NCBI GenBank assembly: GCA_015485945.1
Contig: WFSM01000110.1
Span: 1 to 12,540 of the forward strand
Length of the DNA stretch: 12,540 nucleotides
Direction of reading: 5' to 3'
Origin: Candidatus Bipolaricaulota bacterium
GTDB lineage: Bacteria; Bipolaricaulota; Bipolaricaulia; UBA7950; UBA9294
Numbering within the stretch: the first letter of the stretch is position 1; every line of letters begins with the position of its first letter. This document shows positions 6,626 through 12,540 of the stretch, piece by piece. The notes beneath the pieces were generated by a model. That model saw nothing but the letters and a program-made list of their open reading frames with translations, made no database searches and was not told the origin of the DNA. The position numbers and the translations under genes were made by a program.

Positions 6626-7528
6626 ATGGGTAGACGAATCGGAGAGTTTTTATATCGCCATCATGGATTGGAAGGAGTGCTGTACGCCCTTCCGTTCGTG
6701 AGCCTGTGGGCAGTGTTCCTCGCGTGGCCGGTTGGATACGGGATCTACATCAGCCTGTTCAAATGGAATCCAATGCTCGGATCGAAGTTCGTTGGGTTAG
6801 CGAATTACGCGGAGCTATTTCACTCGCTCCGGTTTTGGAATGCAGTCGCCAACACGTTCAAGTTTGCGGGGATGACGATCCCGTTGATTATCGGAGTCGG
6901 GTTTGTCTTCGCGCTCATGGTCTGGGGATGGGGGAGGACACACCGCGGTGCGGGCATTATCCAATCGGTCCTGTTCTTCCCGTACCTCCTCACTGTGTCC
7001 ATCGTGGCAATCGTGTGGAAATGGCTGTTCGATCGGGATTTTGGCTTGGTCCAACAGGGGATAAACGCGATTTTCCCATCCGCGCCGATGCTGTTAAACA
7101 GCACGGTGTGGGCGCTTCCCGTAATCGCAATTGCGACCGCGTGGTGGCTCTCGGGGTACCGGATGGTAGTACTGCAAGCGGGATTGGAGGAGATTCCACG
7201 CGATCTGTTTGAAGCGGCTGCGATCGACGGTGCCAAAGGGCATCATCAGTTTTTCCATATCATTTTACCGTTGATCAAACCATCACTTCTGTTCGCATTG
7301 GTTCTCACCATCATTTCCGCATTTCGCACGTTTGGTCAAGTATTAATGATGACTGAAGGAGGGCCGGGAAGGTCAACGGAAGTACTGGCGCTTTACATGT
7401 ATTGGGTCGGATTTGACTACTTCGATGTCGGTAAGGCAGCTGCGGCGGGCGTAGTGTTGCTGTTTATGATTTTGGCGCTCACGTTAGCCGGGGTGAAGTT
7501 ACTCGGCCTTAGATCGGAGCTGCAATGA
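6626..7528 (+). CDS. ABC sugar transporter permease (MalF/UgpA type)
   Basis: A 300-residue inner-membrane protein of the binding-protein-dependent sugar transport family. It has about six hydrophobic segments; the first is near residues 20-43. The EAA loop that docks onto the transport ATPase is EAAAIDGAKGHHQFFHIILP, residues 196-215, with the conserved Gly and LP. The ATG is only ten bases after the terminator stem at 6587-6616, and I see no SD before it. No other good start lies upstream in frame, and a GTG at codon 17 would remove part of the N-terminus. Translation may thus be weak. The stop overlaps the next permease start (ATGA), so the two subunits are probably coupled and form a heterodimeric channel. 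Confidence 0.93.
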   Translation: MGRRIGEFLYRHHGLEGVLYALPFVSLWAVFLAWPVGYGIYISLFKWNPMLGSKFVGLANYAELFHSLRFWNAVANTFKFAGMTIPLIIGVGFVFALMVWGWGRTHRGAGIIQSVLFFPYLLTVSIVAIVWKWLFDRDFGLVQQGINAIFPSAPMLLNSTVWALPVIAIATAWWLSGYRMVVLQAGLEEIPRDLFEAAAIDGAKGHHQFFHIILPLIKPSLLFALVLTIISAFRTFGQVLMMTEGGPGRSTEVLALYMYWVGFDYFDVGKAAAAGVVLLFMILALTLAGVKLLGLRSELQ

Positions 7529-8361
7529 AAGGAGCATGGCGGGTTATTAAACGGGCGTTGCCGTACCTTGTTATGTATGGGATCGCGTTTTTATGGGTGA
7601 TCCCGGTGTTATGGATGGCAGATACCGCGTTCAAACCGCGGAGCGAAATATTTACTATTCCGCCCACATGGATCCTATCGCATTTTACGCTATTCAACAT
7701 CAAACGGTTGTTCACCCAATGGCCATTTCTCCGCTGGTTGCTTAACAGTCTCATCGTCGCTACCTCGGTGACGCTAGGATCGCTGATCGTGTCCACTCCA
7801 GCCGCGTTTTCGTTTTCCCGGTTGCGGTGGCGCGGGCGGGATGCGCTGTTCATGATTCTCCTTGTGTTCATGCTGCTTCCATGGCAGATAAACGTCATCC
7901 CGCTGTTTTTCACGATGAACAAGTTTCGGTTCCTCAACACGTACCAGGGAGTGGCGTTGCCGATGATCGCGATGCCGATTGGTGTATTTTTACTGCGCCA
8001 GTTTTTCATCAACATTCCCAAAGAGCTTGAGGATGCGGCGCGGATAGATGGGTGTTCCAGCTTCGGTGTGCTGACGCGGGTGATTATTCCTATTTCCAAA
8101 CCGGTGTTTGCTGCGTTTGGAGTGTACATGTTCAATTTCGCGTGGAACGAGTTCTTCTGGTCGATGATCTGCCTGCAAAAGAAGACGATGGCGACGATGC
8201 CGGTGGGATTGAGCATGCTGCAGGGAGCACATGAGATCGACTATGGGTTGATCCTCGCCGGGGCATTCATGGCATCTCTCCCATCGTTGGTGATATTTTT
8301 CTTCCTGCGTCGCCAGATCATCCGGGGTTTCACCCTGGCCGGATCGGGGTCTAAGGGATGA
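7525..8361 (+). CDS. ABC sugar transporter permease (MalG/UgpE type)
   Basis: A 278-residue inner-membrane partner of the preceding permease. Hydrophobic segments are visible near residues 12-31, 72-95, 107-130, 142-160, 192-210 and 241-260. The EAA loop begins at ELEDAARIDGCSSFGVLTR (167-185) and continues IIPISKP. The N-terminal AFKPRSEIF motif is common in this subfamily. It overlaps the upstream permease gene by 4 bp and the next gene by 4 bp. No ATP-binding subunit follows, so a transport ATPase encoded elsewhere, as for MsmK/UgpC-type shared ATPases, must energise the pair. Confidence 0.94.
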   Translation: MKGAWRVIKRALPYLVMYGIAFLWVIPVLWMADTAFKPRSEIFTIPPTWILSHFTLFNIKRLFTQWPFLRWLLNSLIVATSVTLGSLIVSTPAAFSFSRLRWRGRDALFMILLVFMLLPWQINVIPLFFTMNKFRFLNTYQGVALPMIAMPIGVFLLRQFFINIPKELEDAARIDGCSSFGVLTRVIIPISKPVFAAFGVYMFNFAWNEFFWSMICLQKKTMATMPVGLSMLQGAHEIDYGLILAGAFMASLPSLVIFFFLRRQIIRGFTLAGSGSKG

Positions 8362-9389
8362 TGGAACGCCGGTTCTGCATCGAGCCGACCCCGGACTACC
8401 CGAGCATGCACGCCTCTAGCGTCTGCGAACTGGAAGACGGAAGGCTCCTTGCGTGTTGTTACGCGGGGATGCGGGAAGGCTCACCCGATTCGGTGGTGTT
8501 GGGGACACGGTTTGATATGAAGCAGGGAAGGTGGGGGAAACCCGCAGTATGGGTGGATGTCCCGCGCCGCGCTCCGGCGAACCCGCGGGTATTTCTCGGG
8601 CCGCGCTCCGGCGAGGTGTGGCTCGTCGTTGGGATCAACTACGGGCGGTGGTGCAGCGGTGACACTTACTTGTTCTTCAAACGGAGCCTCGACGGCGGCG
8701 AAAGCTGGACCGACCTCGAGCTCCTCGTTGACACCAAGGGGCTTCTGGGGAGGAACAAGCCGTGCCACGGGAACGGGGTGTGGATACTCCCGGTCGAGTG
8801 GGAACGGAGGTGGAGTGCTGCGTTCCTCCGCTCCACGGACAATGGAGAGAGCTGGGAGATCGTTGGCGACCTCGGCCACGCTGCCGGGGCGCACCTGATC
8901 CAGCCGGCTGTGGTCCGGCTGGGAGACGGGCGACTCCTCGCCTACATGCGCAGCCAGGAGGGATACATCTACTGGAGCGAGTCCCGCGATCTTGGCAAGA
9001 CGTGGACTGCCCCGATGCCGACACCGCTTCCGAACAACAACAGCGGGATCGACATGATCCGTCTTCGCTCTGGGCTTCTTGCGTTGGCGTACAACCCGGT
9101 CGGCCTGTCTGCCGCCCCGCCGGAGCTCGATGAACGTTGGCCAGAGAGGATGCCGGTCGAATTCGACCGCTGGGGGGAGCGAAGCCCTCTGGTGGTCTCG
9201 TTCTCGCCCGACGACGGGACCAGTTGGCCGTGGTCGCTCACCCTTGAATCCGGACCAGGGGAGTACAGCTATCCGGCGGTCATCCAGGGCCGGGACGGCA
9301 CGCTGCACATCACCTATACTTACCGCCGCGCCGCTATCCGGCACATCGCGATCGCGGAGGCGGAAGTGGCAAGGATCTGCAAGGCCTGA
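8358..9389 (+). CDS. Cytoplasmic sialidase-fold (Asp-box/BNR) protein
   Basis: A 343-residue protein of the sialidase-like beta-propeller group. Four Asp-boxes (S-x-D-x-G-x-S/T-W) are at 110-117 (SLDGGESW), 159-166 (STDNGESW), 209-216 (SRDLGKTW) and 283-290 (SPDDGTSW). Family-like segments include NNNSGIDMIRLRSG (227-240) and SYPAVIQGRDGTLHITYTYRR (304-324). There is no signal peptide, so it acts in the cytoplasm on imported material. The classical sialidase RIP motif near the N-terminus is absent, so exo-sialidase activity is not assured; another glycosidase or a lyase is possible. ATGA overlap with the permease gene ties it to the operon. The gene is visibly richer in GC than the transporter genes. 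Fold assignment is firm; substrate is unknown. Confidence 0.87.
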   Translation: MMERRFCIEPTPDYPSMHASSVCELEDGRLLACCYAGMREGSPDSVVLGTRFDMKQGRWGKPAVWVDVPRRAPANPRVFLGPRSGEVWLVVGINYGRWCSGDTYLFFKRSLDGGESWTDLELLVDTKGLLGRNKPCHGNGVWILPVEWERRWSAAFLRSTDNGESWEIVGDLGHAAGAHLIQPAVVRLGDGRLLAYMRSQEGYIYWSESRDLGKTWTAPMPTPLPNNNSGIDMIRLRSGLLALAYNPVGLSAAPPELDERWPERMPVEFDRWGERSPLVVSFSPDDGTSWPWSLTLESGPGEYSYPAVIQGRDGTLHITYTYRRAAIRHIAIAEAEVARICKA

Positions 9390-9404
9390 ATATTCAACAA
9401 TATG

Positions 9405-9412
9405 AAAGGAGG
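9405..9412 (+). promoter_or_regulatory. Strong Shine-Dalgarno of the isomerase gene
   Basis: AAAGGAGG, nearly the full anti-SD complement, lies 11 bases before the ATG at 9424. It is the best ribosome-binding site inside the operon and follows the only 34-bp gap after a run of ATGA-overlapped genes, so the isomerase is translated independently of the upstream gene. Confidence 0.6.
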
Positions 9413-9423
9413 ACAAGCTGAAC

Positions 9424-10842
9424 ATGAATAAACGTAAAGTGGGGATCTTGACATTCTCCGACGGACGGGAGTCGGTGCACAGGGAACTGGAGAGGCTGAA
9501 CCGGAAGTTCCAGGAGAAACTGGCCGCAGCCCTCACAGCGACCGGCGAGGTGACCCCGGTGGTCGGACGGGAGATCATCTGGACTCCGGAACTCGCAAGG
9601 AACGAGGCAACGCGGCTGGCTAATGAAGGATGCGAGCTCACAATTTTCAACTTTGCGATATGGAGCTTCCCGCACTTAGCAGTGATAGCCTCCCGGTTTG
9701 CCCCAGGGCCGTTTCTCCTCTTCTCCAACATCAACCCCCGCTACCCCGGGATGGTTGGGATGCTTGCATCAGCAGGTGCACTTGACCAGATTGGTGCGCT
9801 GCACGGCCGCATCTCGGGTGATATTGGCGATGAGGATGTGCTGCGTCGTGTTATGGCGTTCATCCGTGCTGGTTCCACTGTTGCCCGACTGCGCGGGGAG
9901 ACGTATGGCCTGTTCGGTGGGCGGCCAATGGGGATGTATACTGCTGTCGCCAACACTGACCAGTGGATGAGCCTGTTTGGGATCGATGTCGAGCACATCG
10001 ATCAGTACGAGATTGTCCGTCGTGCCGAGGAGGCGCCGGCCGACGAAGTGGAACACGCGTTTGCTTGGCTCACCGAGAAGGTGGGAAAGATTCGCTACGA
10101 TGGGAAGCAACTCACCCCGGAGAAGCTCAAGCTCCAGATCAAAAGCTACATTGCGGTGCGCGAGATGGCGCGGGAGAAGGGACTCAACTTCCTCGGAATC
10201 AAGGGGCAGCCTGAGCTCACCAATAACTTTGTCACCATGGATGTAACCGAGGCGTTTCTGAACGATCCTTACGACTGGAATGGCCCCAAGGGGACAGTTG
10301 TCACCGCGACTGAAGCCGACATGGATGGGGCACTCACCATGGAGATCTTAAAACACATCACCGGGGAGCCGACTATGTTCGCCGATTTGCGGCACTACGA
10401 TGAGGAGCTTGGTGTGTTCGATTTATGTAACTCCGGGAATCACCCCTCCTACTTTGCCGGACACTCTTACGATCCGGACGACAATCTCCCTCGGGTTGAG
10501 TTCTACCCCCAGGGGTTCTACTTCCCGGCTGGAGGGGCGTCGGTCCGCCACATCGCCGCTCCGGGGAAAGTTACAATGGCTCGCCTTGCCCGCCGTAAGG
10601 GGGAATACTGGCTGGCGATCGTCCCCGGCGAGTTCATCCACCTTCCGCGGGATGAGGCCGAGAGCAAGGCGGAGGCAACCCAAATTGAGTGGCCGCACGC
10701 ATTCGCCCAGTTTGAGGTCGCCCCGGAGGAGTTTCTCTCCGAGTATGACTCGAACCACATCCACGCTGCCTACGGGGACTGGACCGAGGAGCTCGTTTGG
10801 ATCGCCCGGATACTTGGGATCCGCTACCGCGTGTTCGCCTGA
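9424..10842 (+). CDS. L-fucose/L-arabinose isomerase-family protein
   Basis: A 472-residue member of the L-fucose isomerase-like group (COG2407/FucI-like), shorter than E. coli FucI (about 590 residues). The N-terminal domain begins KVGILTFSDGR. The likely Mn-binding catalytic region includes GIKGQPELTNNF (258-269) and ATEADMDGALTMEIL (295-309). The C-terminal SNHIHAAYGDW (443-453) has the histidine conserved in FucI. Expected activity is aldose-to-ketose isomerisation in the cytoplasm. Which aldose (fucose, arabinose, or another deoxy- or pentose sugar) cannot be told. The FGGY kinase gene that would phosphorylate the ketose product faces it from the other side, with the two 3' ends overlapping by 19 bp. 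It is the last gene of the plus-strand operon, and no terminator is visible before the overlap. Confidence 0.88.
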   Translation: MNKRKVGILTFSDGRESVHRELERLNRKFQEKLAAALTATGEVTPVVGREIIWTPELARNEATRLANEGCELTIFNFAIWSFPHLAVIASRFAPGPFLLFSNINPRYPGMVGMLASAGALDQIGALHGRISGDIGDEDVLRRVMAFIRAGSTVARLRGETYGLFGGRPMGMYTAVANTDQWMSLFGIDVEHIDQYEIVRRAEEAPADEVEHAFAWLTEKVGKIRYDGKQLTPEKLKLQIKSYIAVREMAREKGLNFLGIKGQPELTNNFVTMDVTEAFLNDPYDWNGPKGTVVTATEADMDGALTMEILKHITGEPTMFADLRHYDEELGVFDLCNSGNHPSYFAGHSYDPDDNLPRVEFYPQGFYFPAGGASVRHIAAPGKVTMARLARRKGEYWLAIVPGEFIHLPRDEAESKAEATQIEWPHAFAQFEVAPEEFLSEYDSNHIHAAYGDWTEELVWIARILGIRYRVFA

Positions 10843-12356
10843 TCCGCGGATAGACGCGAGAGCACGTGCAGGGAGTTGCGCAGGTTGCGGTAGAGGTCGC
10901 GATACAGCCGGTAGTACTTGTCGTAGACCGCCTTCTGGTCGGGATCGGGGGCAGTTGGCTTCGAGTAACGAATCCAATCTCGGATATCGCCGTAGTTCTT
11001 GAACAGGCCAGTTGCCATTCCAACGAGGAACGCGTCTCCGAGAGGAGCGCCGATCCCTTCGGTGGCGAGCGTGCGGATCGGCCGGCCGGTCACATCAGCG
11101 AGGATTGATAGCCACAGTTTTGATCTTGCCACCCCGCCTACGACTGTCGTTGCTGCGGAGAGCGGAAGCCCGATTTCCTCGCCGGTCTCAATCGCGTGAC
11201 GCAGGGAGTAGGCCGTCGCTTCGAGTAGGGCTCGGAAGATGTGTCCGGCGGTGTGGGAAAGTGTTAGACCAACGAGAGCCCCGCGTGCGTTTGGATCCCA
11301 CAGCGGCGCCCGCTCCCCCATGAAGTAGGGAAGGGCGATCAAGCCTTGCGCTCCCGGCGGTATATCCGCTGCCGCCCGGTCGAGATCAGCGAACGAGGCA
11401 CCACTACCTAACCGATCCTTGAACCAACTGGCGAGGGCTCCGGATGTAGCTGATCCCCCCCAGGTGTAAGTCTTATCCTCGGCATCGACCACATGCGGCA
11501 TGGAGACGAGCTCTTTGGCGAATCCCTCGCCGGAGTGAATGATACCCCAGCATGTGGATGTCCCCATCATGGCGATGTTGTCACCGCGGTTGAGCGCTCC
11601 AGCAGCGAACGTTGCCATTGGAGCATCCACCCCACCGGCGAGAACCGGGGTCCCGGGAGCAAGCCCCGTAAGCTGTGCGCTGTCAGTGGTTACTTCGCCG
11701 ATTATCTGTTCGGAGGGAACGATCTTTTTCGGCATCAGTGCGAGCGGAATTCCGAGGGCTTGGGCCATCTCTTCGGACCAGGCATGGGTGTGGATGTCGT
11801 ACAGCCCGCCGAGGTTACCAGCGGAAGAGTGGTCGATTGCCACTATCCCGGTGAGGCGGTAATTTATGTAGGCATTTGGAGGAAGAAATAGGGCGATCTT
11901 CTTCCAGTTTTCCGGCTCGTTTTGCTTGATCCACAAGATCTTTGTGTAACCGAAGTAGCTGTCGACCCAGTTTCCGGTCACTGCGAACAGCCGATCGAGG
12001 TCGACGTTGTGTTTGATCCATTTGACTTCCGATGTTGCCCGCCGATCCATCCAAATCAGGCACGGTCGCACCGGATGCATTTTTCTGTCAAGCGGGATTC
12101 CGCTTCCCCCATATAACCCACTGGTGCAAACGCCAGCTATCTCTTGCGGAGAGATCCCGGGTTGGGCGAGAAGATTCCGAATGACTTTGCACGTTGCATC
12201 GAACCACACGTTTGGCCACTGCTCGGCCCACACCGGCCGGGGATGGAGAAGGCCGTACTCTGCGCTCGCAGTCCCGACGATGCCCCCATCCGGGCGGACG
12301 AGCACCCCCTTTGTGCCCTGTGTTCCCACGTCCACTCCGAGAAGATAGCGCGCCAT
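10824..12356 (-). CDS. FGGY-family carbohydrate kinase (xylulokinase-like)
   Basis: A 510-residue sugar kinase of the ribulokinase/xylulokinase/glycerol kinase family. The N-terminal phosphate-binding GVDVGTQGTKGVLV is near residues 7-20. VWAEQWPNVWF (42-52) and IWMDRRA (101-107) are xylulokinase-like. The catalytic aspartate is in AGGVDAPMATFAAG (D244), with GTSTC following. The C-terminal half has YFMGERAPLWDPNARG (344-359) and the adenosine-binding GGVARSKLW (407-415). It should phosphorylate a ketose, most simply the product of the neighbouring isomerase. The start is ATG 12356, six bases after GGAGG; an in-frame TTG at 12362 abuts that SD and is unlikely. Although functionally matched to the operon, it is on the opposite strand and so has a separate promoter. 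I see no copy of the 34-bp operator upstream. Confidence 0.92.
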   Translation of the reverse strand: MARYLLGVDVGTQGTKGVLVRPDGGIVGTASAEYGLLHPRPVWAEQWPNVWFDATCKVIRNLLAQPGISPQEIAGVCTSGLYGGSGIPLDRKMHPVRPCLIWMDRRATSEVKWIKHNVDLDRLFAVTGNWVDSYFGYTKILWIKQNEPENWKKIALFLPPNAYINYRLTGIVAIDHSSAGNLGGLYDIHTHAWSEEMAQALGIPLALMPKKIVPSEQIIGEVTTDSAQLTGLAPGTPVLAGGVDAPMATFAAGALNRGDNIAMMGTSTCWGIIHSGEGFAKELVSMPHVVDAEDKTYTWGGSATSGALASWFKDRLGSGASFADLDRAAADIPPGAQGLIALPYFMGERAPLWDPNARGALVGLTLSHTAGHIFRALLEATAYSLRHAIETGEEIGLPLSAATTVVGGVARSKLWLSILADVTGRPIRTLATEGIGAPLGDAFLVGMATGLFKNYGDIRDWIRYSKPTAPDPDQKAVYDKYYRLYRDLYRNLRNSLHVLSRLSADQANTR

Positions 12357-12362
12357 TCTCAA

Positions 12363-12379
12363 CCTCCGCGGCTATTATA
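12363..12379 (-). promoter_or_regulatory. Kinase ribosome-binding site and possible -10 box
   Basis: Reading the minus strand, GGAGG (about 12368-12364) precedes the ATG at 12356 by six bases and fixes the start. A perfect TATAAT (12379-12374) lies just upstream, but no acceptable -35 box is found at 16-18 bp. A start from it would leave only about 11 bases of leader, with the SD at the very 5' end. The SD is convincing; the promoter is tentative. Confidence 0.4.
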
Positions 12380-12392
12380 CGGAAAATTCGGC

Positions 12393-12421
12393 TTGACGGA
12401 GCGTTGTCCCCGCGCTAACAT
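12393..12421 (+). promoter_or_regulatory. Possible outward-facing sigma70 promoter
   Basis: TTGACG (12393-12398) and TAACAT (12416-12421) are 17 bp apart, matching 5/6 and 4/6 of the consensus. It would drive a gene beyond the right edge. The rest of 12422-12540 contains no recognisable gene; a 25-codon frame starting at 12421 overlaps the -10 box and has no SD. A short GCCCC/GGGGC pair near 12488-12502 lacks a T-run and is not a good terminator. Confidence 0.3.
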
Positions 12422-12540
12422 GAAGAGTGATCATACGATGCTGAAGGAAGATCGAGTCTTTCAACCGCTTCTCATCTACATTAGCGTGCCCCGGTAAGGG
12501 GCGTCTCTTCGCGTTATCAGTTAGAATCTTCATCCCTCGA

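Noticed and set aside
8481..9734. 417-codon minus-strand frame opposite the sialidase-fold and isomerase genes
   Set aside because: Although long, it is an antisense shadow in GC-rich DNA. It crosses the junction of two well-supported genes and has a Pro/Arg-rich translation without domains.
10842..10851. Palindrome ATCCGCGGAT at the isomerase/kinase junction as a bidirectional terminator
   Set aside because: It is only 10 bp with no loop and no T-run on either side.
12421..12498. 25-codon frame at the right edge
   Set aside because: Its ATG overlaps the possible -10 box, it has no SD and the peptide has no recognisable features.
1..12540. CRISPR array, tRNA, rRNA or insertion sequence
   Set aside because: I looked for regularly spaced repeats, cloverleaf-like segments and transposase motifs on both strands and saw none.

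Overview
The window is a bacterial chromosomal segment of about 12.5 kb. It is dominated by a seven-gene carbohydrate uptake and breakdown operon, with a kinase gene facing it, two unrelated genes on the opposite strand, and the end of an integron-like gene cassette at the left edge. Strong Shine-Dalgarno (SD) sequences, sigma70-type promoters, a LacI-family repressor and a binding-protein-dependent sugar transporter all point to a bacterium. The solute-binding protein has a type I signal peptide without a lipobox cysteine, which fits a diderm cell better than a classical Gram-positive. I cannot name the taxon; an uncultured thermophilic or anaerobic lineage would be a guess.

Left edge (1-389): the last 40 codons of an AT-rich, unidentified gene end at 124. 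Four bases later comes a 124-bp imperfect inverted repeat (128-251) with the architecture of an integron attC site: a TTCTAAC inverse core, a GTTAGGC core, and arms that pair except for single extrahelical bases. I read this as the end of a gene cassette.

Minus-strand pair (390-3128): an AAA+ ATPase of the DUF4143 family, probably with its own promoter and a palindromic operator-like element, lies downstream of a complete beta-CASP metallo-beta-lactamase RNase-type enzyme.

Plus-strand operon (3248-10842): a near-consensus promoter is followed at once by a perfect 34-bp palindrome built of overlapping LacI-type operators. The genes are the LacI-family regulator, a DapA/NanA-superfamily aldolase or lyase, a solute-binding protein, an intrinsic terminator, two permeases, a cytoplasmic sialidase-fold (Asp-box) protein, and an L-fucose/L-arabinose isomerase-family protein. 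Most junctions are ATGA overlaps. No transport ATPase is encoded, so one must come from elsewhere.

Right side (10824-12540): an FGGY-family sugar kinase is convergent with the isomerase gene and overlaps it by 19 bp. Beyond its start is about 180 bp with only weak promoter-like matches.

Working model (inference): an oligosaccharide or glycoconjugate fragment is imported, cut in the cytoplasm by the sialidase-fold protein, and split into a 2-keto acid for the aldolase and an aldose for the isomerase and kinase. The exact sugar cannot be read from the sequence. The active-site changes in the aldolase and the missing sialidase RIP motif suggest it is not ordinary sialic acid or lysine metabolism.
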